NCBI GenBank assembly: GCA_026724425.1 | Contig: JAIUCV010000004.1 | Span: 1,498,001 to 1,562,000 of the forward strand | DNA length: 64,000 bases | DNA from: Erythrophleum ivorense | Lineage: Eukaryota > Streptophyta > Magnoliopsida > Fabales > Fabaceae | Direction of reading: 5' to 3' | In this document: piece by piece, positions 9,608 through 21,027 of the stretch | Numbering within the stretch: the first letter of the stretch is position 1 | How the letters are laid out: the number at the start of each line of letters is the position of its first letter | Notes under the pieces: generated by a model | Told to the model about the DNA's origin: nothing | Database searches by the model: none | What the model saw: the letters and a program-made list of their open reading frames with translations, nothing else | Program-made: the position numbers and the translations under genes

Positions 9608-12540
9608 GCCTTGGTGGACATTTAGATGGATAGACTATTTTAGGCTCAAGTTTAGTATGGGCTTACACCTGATTATTAGGCCTAAGGTTTGGGTTTAGAT
9701 AAATTGTTTAGCCTATTTATAGGACCACGTTGAGCGTGGATCTAGATTTTACAAATCGACCCAATCACATTTTGAATTTTTTCTTATATTATTGGGCAAA
9801 ATACACAAACTCCTCTAATTGAAGAGTTTGTACAATTTATTATCTTTAATGTTACAAGTTGATAATTGATTCCCAAACTTTGAAATTTGTATAATTTACC
9901 TATTCTCTGGGTAAAATTGTTAAATTGACTAACGAAGCCTATCCATATCAGGTAAAACATCCTACGTCAACATTCCATTGCTGACCTGGCATATGAGCAT
10001 GCAAATGGCAGAAAAGGGCATTTTGGTCTTTTTCTTCTCCCATTCTCCTAGTACCCTACCCAGTAGGTAATATTTCAAAATTTTTAATTATTTTCAAAAA
10101 ATTAGATTTAAATATAATTCTTTATATTCTTGTTATTATACCTTTTAAATAAAAATAATAAGTATATAAGTGTATGAGTTTTATATACTTATATTTTGAT
10201 TACGTAATTTAATAGCAGAAATACAATAATCTACATATAAATTGTCTTTTTTTAAAACCCTACGAATTTGTGCATTGACCAAGTCCTTTTCATCCCACTC
10301 CTTAGCCAAACAAATCCGGAACCAACGTCTCCAAGTGTTACCAGGCAACACGAGTGCTTTGAATCTCACTAGTAACATTTCCAGGTGTTACGCCCTAAGC
10401 TTTGCATTATCCTCCATAGCTAGTTGAATTTAAATCTTTTTGAGTGAATAAATAATAAAATATCCTTTGATTGATCAGAAATAAAGAAAAAAAATAAAAT
10501 AAGTAAAAAATAATACATTATATATATATTCTTTTATTTTATATATATTTTAAAATATTTTATTATCAAATATAAATTATGTTAATTAGTCTAATAGTAT
10601 AGAAAAATGATGAGCATTGGGAATTGCCCTAAGGGGGAGGAAAAGACCTAAATGCGCCCAGTTTGTCCTATTTGCTTGCTTAGATGTCATGTCGGCAATA
10701 GAGTATCAGTGTTTTATTTGGTGTGGACAGGCTTCATTAATCAATTTAGTAGTTTTGTTAACGAAGCGGGTAAACCTGTTCCCTGAATTTAGAAGTTTGA
10801 GGAAGTGGATTGTCAACTTTTAAAATCCGGAGAATTATATTGAAGAATTTAAAATTGATAATATTTATTTCAAAAGATTTGTTACTATTGAATTTAACTT
10901 GTTTTATTTAAAATAAGTGATATTTTTACCTAAACTAATAGTAATAAATTTTTTAGAGTAAATATTACAGCTTTCAAGTTTTTAAATATAATTTTTCCTT
11001 CAAAATCGAGAGAGTTAATTCTACATGCCTCAAAGAGAAATTTATACAATTAAACTTATATTATTATATTCTAAAATGTTTTATGTATTTTATTATTCAT
11101 CTTTAAACAATAAAACAAAATAAATACTAAGACCTCATTAATAGAAGCTGATAAATACATGAACCAAAATTATTGTCTCTTAATTTATTTTTTAGTCTTT
11201 TAATTTAACATAGCATGATTTTTTTTCTTTTTTCGAGCAATGTCTGCATGTTGAAAGATAATCTCACATGAAGGTTATGTCGATATCATGGCAACTTAGT
11301 CAACATCTATTCCTCACCCCCTCCCTTTTTTTCTCTCTCTCTTTCTCTCTTCATTTTTCATTGTGTTTTAGAAAATTTCAGCCATGATTTCATATATTTA
11401 TAGACATGGAAAATGGGTGGATTTGGTTGGGTTAATTATGATCCAATTAATTACCTATGATCCATTATTAATTTATAAGGAGGTTATTATGTGATCCATG
11501 ATCTACTAAGTAGGGATCAAACCCACCTATTAACCTATTTAATTTTTTTTATTTGATTCATTTTAATTTCTTAATAAAAAATGACTCATATATCAATATA
11601 AATTTAAAGAATAAGGTGTTAGTTGGATACGGAATATTCAAATCACAGAAGTGCTCATAAATTTTACTTCTTCTAATCTATACCCACACACACTCGTGCA
11701 TGACCATTTATGCGCATGTGTTCAATTGTGTTGGACGTTCGTTTATGTTGCACACACTTATTTCACACTTATTTTACTTCTTCTTAAGGCTATTTGTTAT
11801 TTCCCCAATATTATATTTTTGTTCTGGTTTATATAGGGAAAAAATTTGCTGGATTGTTTGGTGCATAAAAGAAATCTTTTTTCAGACATGCTTATTGTTA
11901 CTTTTCTGAACACATAAAATACAATTATTATATACTTTGTGACCGCCATAGATTTTAGTCTAATTAAGCCTTTAAATTAATTAGAATCTTTCATGTCGAG
12001 ATGTCTTCAAAAAACAGAAGACAATAAAAGAGAAGAAAGAAACAAAAAATGTCTATAGATTTTCCATAACTTTGCACGGGTGCTTGTGGAACTCTAATTT
12101 AATTCTTTCAGCACACAATTGCTTATAAAAATCTGTAGTCATTTAAAGCTACAATTAGCATATACTATTGACCTAATCATTTTTCTTAAGGTGTTTTGCT
12201 AATTAATATATATTCTTTTGTAGTTGGTGTTAGAAACTGGGTTTAAAAGAAGAAAAATGATCGAAGGGCATGAGTTTATAGTTAGATTTGCACAACTCCT
12301 AAACATCTATTGGACTTGCGTGGCTTCTTTCATTACAGAAAAAATTTTCTACTCACCAGCCCTAATAGACTCTTTATTTTATACACACGCATATAGACAC
12401 TAATTTATTATTATTATTATTATTCTTTAGTTCTACATCAAAATAATTAATTTAGATGAAATTTTAAAAATATGGTGATATTGGATTTGACATCAAACCC
12501 TTTGATACCTGAAAAAAGATAAAAACTATTATTGACAAGG
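9607..12540. other. Intergenic DNA, no clear gene
   Basis: Mostly AT-rich. A GC-richer patch at 10240-10430 encodes a short minus-strand frame (LPGNTWRRWFRICLAKEWDE), but I do not recognise it and find no supporting splice sites. A segment at about 11846-12250 is a diverged copy of 17508-17880. Other short frames are unsupported. Confidence 0.5.
11846..12250. repeat. Diverged duplicate of 17508-17880
   Basis: Shared blocks in order include TTACTTTTCTGAACA, CGAGATGTCTTC, AGATTTTCCATAAC, and TTTTGCTAAT near the end. The other copy lies about 0.9 kb upstream of the bZIP start at 16639. This may mark an old local duplication of a bZIP-flanking region. Confidence 0.6.
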
Positions 12541-12727
12541 CTTGATAAGTAAGGGATTAAAAGGGCAGCCCAGTGCACGAGGCTCTCACTAGGTGGGGTT
12601 TGGGGAGGGTAGATATACGCAGCTTTATCCCTATTTTTTACAGAGAGACTGTTTCCAATTCGAACCCGTGACCTCCAAATTATTCAGCGGCAACCTTACA
12701 ATGACAACCTTGATAAGTAAGGGATTA
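12541..12727 (-). mobile_element. Au-like SINE with 19-bp target-site duplication
   Basis: The body is 12560-12708. On the minus strand it has a pol III B box (GGGTTCGAATT) after GAGGTCAC, then AACAGTCTCTCTG, AAAGCTGCGTA and the 3' end GTGCACTGGGCTGCCCTTTT, the layout of the plant Au SINE family. Perfect 19-bp direct repeats (CTTGATAAGTAAGGGATTA) flank it at 12541-12559 and 12709-12727, as left by LINE-type target-primed reverse transcription. Perfect TSDs suggest a fairly recent insertion. Confidence 0.9.
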
Positions 12728-12839
12728 GTTGTAAAAAAATAAAATTGTAAATATCCTACAACTACTTCAAATTAAGGTCAATTCCTATATATTAGCACGT
12801 GTGGTTATGGAATAGTATTGATTATGTAACCCAAAACTC

Positions 12840-13300
12840 TAAGGCTATGTTTGGTTCAACTAAGGGGAGGGGAGGGGAGGGATTTTAATGGAGGGGAGGG
12901 GAGGGGAAGGGAGGGAGGGATTTTAATGAAGGGGAGGGGAGGGATTTTAATGATATATTGTTTGGTTCAGGAGGGGAAGGGAGGGAAAATAATAATATGT
13001 AGACTATTTTACCCTTGTATGTTTTAAAAGTAATAATAATATAATTAATTATTTTTTTATTTTTAAAAATTTAATATTTTTATTACCAAATTAAATAAAT
13101 ATTAGAAATTATTTATAATTATAATTATTTAAAAAAATTTATAAATAAATAAAACTAAATAAATAAATATATGGGCATTTTAGTCCAAAATATAGCTTTC
13201 CTTCCAATTCCCCCAAATTGGAGGGGAGGGAGAGAGGGGGAGGGGAGGGAAAGTTTAATGAAATTTTCCCTCCCCTCCCCTCAAACCAAACAAGGGGTAA
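12840..13300. mobile_element. Tourist-like (PIF/Harbinger) MITE with G-rich termini
   Basis: The element spans about 12843-13297 between 3-bp TSDs TAA (12840-12842 and 13298-13300). Terminal inverted repeats read GGCTATGTTTGGTTCA on the left and, reversed, CCCCTTGTTTGGTTTGA on the right. Both ends carry long runs of GGGGAGGGGAGGG (C-rich at the right end), around an AT-rich core. The 3-bp TAA duplication and TGTTTGG termini fit PIF/Harbinger-type MITEs. No coding capacity. Confidence 0.75.
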
Positions 13301-13501
13301 TAGTAAACAAAATCAGATGAACGATAAATACTCGATGTTCTTTGTACCAAAAACATAGAAAAATAAAAACTTGAAGCTAATTTGTGTTTTAATTAATAAA
13401 ACCCACAGAAACTAAGCATAAACCTTAGGTAAAGCGGTCTATTTGAATGACACATTCAAATGTAAAAGGTGTCTGAGAAGCTGACAATAGCTCTAAGAAA
13501 T

Positions 13502-16500
13502 TCATGTCTCCGGCTCAGATTTGACTTTGAACCTCTGTCCCTGTTTTTCTAGTTCTTCAGTCTTCTTAACCTCTTTTGGTTTTTCTTCTCCATTTTGAGC
13601 TGTTTCAAAAAAAAAAAACATTAATTTTAGAGGAAAAAGGAAGGTAAATATTGAAAGAAGGTTTTTCTAAAGCATAGTTATTTCATAAAAAATATGATTT
13701 CTTTGTCACGAATAACATACTAACTTACCGGAAAGCCATACCAAAATATTTAAATTTTCAATCAATTTTTTTTTTTTTTTTTGCAAATTTCCGATGCAGA
13801 AATGTTTTGAAAATCTGAAAGAAAAAGAAATGGAATATCAGTATCACATACATCCAAATATATGTTATATTGTTGTTTCACTTATATATATATATATATA
13901 TTATAGTTGTTCCTACTGATAAAGATTTTAATGCAGTAATGATTCAAAATCTCGAATAGCATATAGATAAAAGAAGAAGAAGAAGAAAACAATTCTATAT
14001 TCACTTTAATTTGGACAAATTCTTATTTGGAGAAATATTATCTGCTAGATGCACAAGTGGATCAGATTCCAGTTTAAATGCTAATACCCTCAGAAACTAG
14101 CCTTTGTACATTTTATTGGCTTTGTATTATATTCTAACCTTGATCTGAGTTTGTTGAAACCATTTGTCCCAAGCCAATCCAAGGAATTGGGTTTGAATTG
14201 GAAATTGGCCGCATACTAGCACTGGAATGGAGCGGCATCATCTGTGTGAGGGCTTCTAGTTGTATACTTAGGAGTTCATTCTGCTTATTCACTTCAGCTT
14301 TGTTCTTTTCAATTTCAGCTGAAAAGCAACACAAATTCAACTCTACATTCATATGAACAGCTAAGATCGATGAAGAATTGCTCATAGGAGAGACAATTGT
14401 TAACAAGAACTATCAAGGACCGGATCATGTTATGTGAAGTTCTATATATGAATAATTTTATAATAATCTCCATGTTCATTGTCACATGAAAGTCTTTTGG
14501 TCTTGACGTCTGAATAAAGCATAAACGACCTATTTTATACTGAAGTTCTATCTTAAAATAAAATATAATTTGATATCCTGTAGTTTGGCTTGTTTGTACT
14601 ACTCTAATATTTTGTGATTTAAAAATTTGTATTCAAATGATTTATGATTTAAATTGTTAATACATTGATGTCTTTTTGTTTCTTCCTATCAACTTTGGAT
14701 GAAAAATGACATGTGTAAGTCACAAACCCCCAAAATGCCCCAATTTAGCCAAATTTCATCCTCAAAAAACCAAAATTTGCAAATTGCCCTAATTTCTCCA
14801 ACCACTCTCAATGAAATCAAAGCCCAGAGAATTGAAACCTCTTTCTCAATGCAATCTCTTCCCTATAAGTGGTCAGTACGGTTCAAATCAACCCACTCCA
14901 AAGGTGCTTCTATCTCAAAATTTCACAGTTGCAAGCAGAAATTGTTCTGAGTGAGGGAAAGAGCCTGTACTAGAAGTTTGAGTTCAAATAGAAATTGTAA
15001 TTAGAGACACACATGCCATTGCGAAATCGCTGGAAGTTCAGGAACGAATTGAACTTTAAGTTTCAATTTTGATCAAAGTCTTTGGGGAAATTCTTACCTC
15101 CTTTATCTAATATGGAACTTTGTCTATTCTAGGGGCTTCGATTTTGTTTAGAGATTTGGGGGTCATTGGAACTTCATCTATTAGGAAATTTTTTTGGGGG
15201 ATTGTGGTCTTTGTTTTTTTGTGTGGGGTTTTTGTTGGGGGGGGGGGGGGGAGAAGAATTTGGGATTTAAGTTTCTGAGGATAAAATTTAGTCAGATTGG
15301 GGCATTTTGGAGTCATGCAAGTTGCACACATCATTTTCCATCCAAAAGTTATAATGGAATCGAGTAATAGGGTAAACTAACAATTTAAATCACAAGTCAC
15401 TTAAATACAGACTTTACTACTAAAATGCAAACGGACCAAATCACAATGTATCAAAATATATTTGCCCTTTTTTAATTATTATAATTGGGGTGGTAAGTAT
15501 TGAACTTTGGACTTGGTTATAGTGAGGGACTTAACATTGAATCATAGACTAGTTCAACTCGAAAGCTTATGCTGTAAGTGTGTGATGACCAATTTAATTC
15601 AAAAGTTTAAAATGTATTAATTGAAGACAAGAATGGAATCCCTTATTTTACTGTGCCCACATAATATTATTATGCTAAAAAGAGATAGACAAAAATGTGG
15701 GGCTTAACACGAAAAGAAGGAAAATAAAAGTGTATAAGGTTCACACCTTTTATTTATTTTTTTCTAATATGATGACATCATGTTAGCACTAGAAAATAAT
15801 GACATTTAGATTCATTGAAGATATATGACACATTTTATGGTAATCTCTAACAAAGTGAAGATTGATAAATAGTTTTTATAATAATATTTAATAAGACTTG
15901 TTACCTTCTTGGAGTACTCTCTCTTTTTCTTGAACAGCAATTTGTAATTTTAGGGTGTGTTGCTCGATCAGCAATGAACGCTTTTGTTGCTGATAGGCTT
16001 CAATTTGTGAAATAAGAAGGCCAATCTTAGTCTGCAAATGGAACTTAATTACAATATTATCTATGTTACAAAATTTTACATATATATAAATGAATTGATT
16101 AAAGAAAAATTAAGGAAAAATCATCCAAAGGAGCAATTACAATCATCTGTAAAGATTTTGCTTGCTTTTCCAATTCAGACACATATTGGGCTTTCTTCTT
16201 TTTGTCTCTCTGTGAATAAATTCGGTTTGCTATGAATCTGTCGTGAAGAAAGAAGATAAAGCTTTAGAATCCTCAAATATAAAATTAGAAATTTAAACTG
16301 TTCCATGTGTTTTGCAATAGGTTTATAACTGTTGTCGACATCGCATGTGACTTCTCACAAATTTTATCAATCACGACCATATGTCATTGCTGCAAATTAA
16401 ACCATGGTTGGAATATTTCAAGGAATTACCAAAGTCATAAACTTTCATGTGAAGCATCAAAAAAGTAAATAAACATACTGTTTGAGCTTCTGAGGATCCA

Positions 16501-16639
16501 TGTTTGGGTGAAAGTTGTGACGCAATGGAAATTGACTTGCTTCAACTTCATCAATTTTGGGGATTTTGTTATTATCACCTGTACTAGCACGAGAAGAAGC
16601 ACTGGCATCCTCGATCTCTCTCTTCCTGATATCTCCCAT
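13502..16639 (-). CDS. bZIP transcription factor (5 exons, complete)
   Basis: Predicted nuclear DNA-binding dimer. Exons: 16639-16479, 16237-16141, 16031-15905, 14318-14139, 13599-13502; 663 nt in frame, 220 aa. All acceptors are AG; donors are GT as drawn. Domains: an acidic/polar N-terminus; basic region FIANRIYSQRDKKKKAQYV (about residues 54-72); a leucine zipper over VSELEKQAKSLQ and TKIGLLISQIEAYQQQKRS; a long coiled coil through EIEKNKAEVNKQNELL; and a basic C-terminal tail ending FKVKSEPET. Lys occupies the place of the usual invariant Arg (N-x7-K), which may alter DNA contact. At exon 2's end the ancestral donor position, by comparison with the left paralogue, reads CAG|AT, so a GT six bases downstream must be used, adding Met-Ile and shifting the heptad register. 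Exon joins are inferred from frame and splice signals only. Confidence 0.8.
14557..15467. mobile_element. Non-autonomous DNA transposon with long TIRs, in bZIP intron 3
   Basis: Ends are inverted copies over roughly 190 bases with mismatches. Left: TTTGATATCCTGTAGTTTGG, later TGATTTAAATTGTTA, then AAAATGCCCCAAT. Right, reversed: TTTTGATACATTGTGATTTG, TGATTTAAATTGTTA, AAAATGCCCCAAT. No transposase. Long degenerate TIRs suggest a Mutator-like (MULE) MITE, but I cannot find a clean 9-bp TSD. A G15 run lies at 15237-15251. The element enlarges intron 3 to about 1.6 kb. Confidence 0.65.
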
Positions 16640-17507
16640 TTTGCAGTCCTTTAACTACCTGAGAACATTCTTGACTGTAATACAAGAAAAATAAAATAAA
16701 ATTTGAACAATTCACAAATATATCTGAGAGTGTTTGGTTGGTGTAAAACCCGATAACACCCATCAACCCCCCCCCCAAAAAAAAAAGCTAAATTTGCACT
16801 CTTTATAAAAAAATTACCTAAAAATAATGAACTTCTTTTCATGTTAGAAAGAGAAAATTCTACTCATGTTTGTGCGCGTAAGCCCATGCGTATGTGTACG
16901 TCCATAAGGAGAAAAATTTCTAGTCTTGTTTGTGTGCGTAAGACTATGTGCACGCGTGTAAATACTGAAGTAAAATTGTGTCTTTTATATATATATATAT
17001 ATACACACACAATTCAATTCAACATATTTTTCAAATATATCATGTTGAAATAAATTACTTACTTATAGGTGAAAAAAACAGTGTTATAGTTAAAATGAAA
17101 AAAACATAGGCTGTACAAGACAAAGCATTCATCAAATAGGAAGAGCATCTTAAATATTTTGGATTTTGGTTGTTGGATTGGCTAGTTTGGTCAATTTGTT
17201 GCAGCCTCGTCAGAAATATTAAAACTAAGTTGAGGAATATTCAGCCTGTGCTGATCTGGGCATTGTAATTACTGCATCTGACACTGATTAGGAAAAGAAT
17301 GCTTGCAGTTTCTTGTGCAAGTCTGAATACACAGATATGGATACACCCAACCAGGCTGTCAACCAAATTAGGTAATTGCCATATCTGATACAGAAAAGTT
17401 CCTTCTCAAGGTTATTTTTTATTTTAATAAATTCATTTTTTGAAGAAAATCTTGTTCCACTAAATATTATTTCTCCAAAATATTCAAAAAAAAAAAACAC
17501 TTTTCTT

Positions 17508-17880
17508 TGATTGTTTGATGCATAGAAAAGTAGTTTTCAAACATGCTAATCATATTACTTTTCTGTTTTTATTTTTGGCCACTTATTATTACTTTTCTGA
17601 ACATATAAAATACAACTATTCTACATTTTGTGATCGTAATTATAAGCCTATAAATCAATTAGAGTAATTGGATCTCGAGATGTCTTCCAAAAAAGAACAG
17701 AAATAAAAATTTTCCATAGATTTTCCATAACCTTTGCTGAGGTGCTTGTTGATTTTTTTTCTTTTTTTCGTAGCAAATTGGATTTTATTATTGACTTAAT
17801 CACTTCTGCTAAGGTATTTTGGTTGTTTTGCTAATATAGTCTTCAGTGGTTGGGGTAAGCAACTGGTTTTAAATTGCACC
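17508..17880. repeat. Diverged duplicate of 11846-12250
   Basis: Same ordered blocks as the partner copy, with several small insertions and deletions. Lies upstream of the bZIP gene at 13502-16639. Confidence 0.6.
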
Positions 17881-18334
17881 TTCGCGGTGGACAGAGTTTG
17901 AGAGTAAGGAGAAGATTACCCACCATAATATGACCCATATCGCTTGAACAACAAAAATAATATTAACTTTATTTTTTAAAATTATAGAGCGTATGAATTA
18001 ATTAGTCACCAAAAATAATAAATTTTACATATTAGTCACTCTTTAAATAATTAAAAAAAATCTATAGGACTAATTTGTTATAAATGTGTCATTTATGAGG
18101 TCTAACTTGTATATTAACTAGTTTTAAAGACTAAAATTAAATAGGTCCTACAATTAAGAACCAAATTCTTGATTTATTTTCTAAAAATCATATCCAGAAC
18201 CTATATGCTTACACATTTAACATACTTACATCCTTTTTATTTTATAAACTTTGATATATTTACCTTTTATATAGTATTTAGAGGGATTATATCTAAGTAA
18301 ATTAAGCTTCTTAAAGGATGGGTGGGAGTATGGA

Positions 18335-18500
18335 TAAAAAGTAACAAATTCTTCGTGCATCAAAAAGTCATATGTGTGTGGACATGTTAGCAAAATACAG
18401 CTTGAATCTCCCGATGGGCACTCAAGTTTGGGATATGCTATATTAGTCTGATTGTCAGGACAGACCTAATGGGAGTTGTGTTATCCCGTAGTTTTATTAG
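18335..18500 (+). pseudogene. LINE 3'-end (RNase H-like) remnant
   Basis: One frame reads ILRASKSHMCVDMLAKYS then LNLPMGTQVWDML before a stop. This resembles the RNase H-like tail found at the end of many plant LINE polyproteins (CAD-LAKYS-L pattern). Too short for a firm call. Confidence 0.45.
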
Positions 18501-19486
18501 TTTATTCTTTGTTTTTGAGCCTTCAGCCCTTTCTTAATATTAAAAAAATATTTTTTAAAATATTTATTATTAAATTTTTTAATAAATATATAACAGCTCA
18601 AGAATTTTAACTTGTTATAATTTTATTAAATAATTTTGTCCTCCGATCACCCTTACCCTCTGGACTACAGTTTAACGCAGGTGGGCGATCCAACCCTTAC
18701 ATAATAGTTTATACAAGCAGCGGTAATCAAGATAAGGAAGTCATAATTAAATTACTTTGGATTTATAATTTTTCTTCCGAGGTTCTGAGTCGAATGTTAA
18801 ATTCCTGAGCCTTCCTGCCCTCTTCGTTTTTTTCCCCAGGAATAGTTTTGCATTTTCCTGTGGGGCTTTTGGTAAGGAAGCTCTCTGTTCTGTGTTTCAT
18901 GCTTTTACTTAAGTTAGCTGAGAACGGAAGAATGTCTTATATTGGTTAAGTAGAAGAAATCAAAGTGGATTAAAATCTCCATATATAGTTAAATAAAACC
19001 TGTTGTTAAAGGCATTCCACAATTATAAGGCTTAAGGTGACTCGAGAGGGGTGATGTTCGTCAGATTGAGAATTCTAAAATTGAGACAAGATTACGTGTG
19101 TGTTTGGATTGATGGTGAGTAAAATTGATTTTCCAAACCTTGTTTTGTAGAATTAATTTTGTGTAAAAGTGAGTTAACATGAACGTGATTTATGTTTGGA
19201 AAGTTTAGGTGAAAAGTGATTCTGGTAGAATTGATTTTGTTTGGATATTATACACCAGAATCACTTTTAAGTGTAAAATTACCAGAAAGGGTAGTCATAT
19301 TACTTTATTTGATTTATTCCTATAATATTATTTTTGTTTAAATAGCATTTAACAAATAATATAGCATAATATATCTTTTTTATTTTTGTTGATATTAAAA
19401 TTAAAATATAAATTAAAAATAAATATTTTAGTTATATTATAAATGTGCATAGTATAGAAATAGAGTATTACAATTGATGGAAACTA

Positions 19487-20765
19487 CTAGTTATTACATG
19501 AATATAGTACAATTTGATCCCGAATGATGTCTCGAAGTTGATCCATTTCAAATGCAGAGGTAATGTTTAGACTTGGCAATGGATCTAGGCCACCGTGCTC
19601 ATCAGTTTCTCCTTCAAATTGGCTTTCGTCTTCAAGATGGCTAAACTCAATATCTGTTGTAGAATTTTGTTTAATAAAATTATGTATAGCCATTGTCGCA
19701 CTAACAATTTGCACTTGTGTTTCAAATTTGAGCACCGCAAGATTTTAAACCTATTCTTCCATACCCCAAAAGTTCTTTCTATAGTACACCTCAAACTTGA
19801 ATGGTAATAGTTGAATGCCTCATTATCATTTTTAAATCTAGAAGAACGTCTAAAGTCAGGGAGATGATAACGCTCACATTTATACGGACCAATGTATCCA
19901 ACTGGGGTTAGATAGCCAGCATCCACCAAATAAAATTTACCTAATAAATAATTAAAGTATTACACATTAATTGTTGTAAAAAAAATTATAAACATAACAG
20001 TGAGGGCATAAATATACCTTGAGGAGGATGGGGGAAGTTCATGCTCGGAGTTGTGAGAGCGTGAGAAAATACACGAGCATCATAGGCAGTGCCTTCCCAA
20101 CCAGCCAAGGCAAACGTGAAACACATGTCCCAATCATATACAGCCATAACATTTTGTGTCGGGTGCCCTTTTCTACCAATAAATCTTGGTTGTTCACTAG
20201 GGCTGACCACACATGGTACATGAGTTCCATCAATTGCTCCAATAGCATTCTTGAAAAATGGCCAATATCGTGAATCATTTCAAATCTTTGATTGGGTTGA
20301 ACGAAATGCTTGATCTTGTGGCTTAATGTATTTGAAGGCTAATTTCATGCAAGCAAGTAATACTGCATGCAAATGCCTACTTACAGTCTCCCCTGAGTGT
20401 TGAAACCTTTCTTGTAACATTCTATTACACTGTCCATGGCCAACCATGTTCAAAAACATCGCAACCATCTCTTCAATTCCCATGCGTGTAGTGTGGTTCA
20501 ACCCACATTCAACTAATTCAATGCAAAATTTATGAAACACGTGTTTTTCCATGCGAAACATCTCATAACAGCGAGTGGGATGCCCTTGCAATATTTCTTG
20601 AACCCAAGAATGACCAGTTTGTTCACTCGTTCTACATGGTTGTTTACACAAATATGTTACTATGTAGCTACCAATTAGTGCAGCCACATGAGCTTGTTGC
20701 TCACGAGAAAGAACTTGTGTCGTTTCAGTTTCCATTTCTCCATCTTGTATTTCATTAAATTCCAT
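19487..20765 (-). pseudogene. PIF/Harbinger DDE transposase (HARBI1-like), broken
   Basis: Catalyses cut-and-paste transposition in intact relatives. Exon 1 is 20765-20018, with a donor CAAG|GTATAT; exon 2 begins at 19940 after TTATTAG. The N-terminal helical region (for example HVFHKFCIELVECGL and GETVSRHLHAVL) precedes the catalytic core. D1 lies in IGAIDGTHV, D2 in GTAYDARVF and E in CTIERTFGVWKNRF, the expected DDE_Tnp_4 order. Two lesions are visible: an in-frame TGA at 20280-20282, just before D1, and a frameshift near 19735-19745 after FKIL, with homology resuming as FETQVQIVSATMAIHNFI. No active enzyme can come from this copy. Confidence 0.9.
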
Positions 20766-21027
20766 TTATACCTAAAAAAACATTATGATATGATTATAAA
20801 CCAATAAAGTATAGTTTGAATATAACAACACATTATAATCACAAGTCCATAAACCATAGTTTGAAGACAAAACCATAGTTTGAATGAAAAAGTATAATAC
20901 CATCAGAAATCCATAAACCATAGTTTGAAGACAAAACCATAGTCCAAATACCATCACAAAATACAAAACATCTAAATATAAAGCATAATAACATCACAAC
21001 CCCATAAAACATAACCAAAATACAAAC

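Larger units (their letters stand above)
16640..19092. other. Upstream region of the bZIP gene; no further gene seen
   Basis: Contains a C/A run near 16767, a pair of related GTGCGTAAG stretches at 16870-16960, a (TA)n/(CA)n tract near 16990, the duplicated block 17508-17880 and a LINE remnant at 18335-18500. The minus-strand frame at 17288-17500 is not supported. Confidence 0.5.

Noticed and set aside
10181..10378. Minus-strand 65-aa frame with LPGNTWRRWFRICLAKEW
   Set aside because: Looks codon-like but I cannot tie it to a family or to exons, so it is noted only as part of the intergenic stretch.
12560..12708. tRNA gene on the minus strand
   Set aside because: The B box GGGTTCGAATT is present but there is no cloverleaf; the 19-bp TSD and 3' half identify an Au-like SINE.
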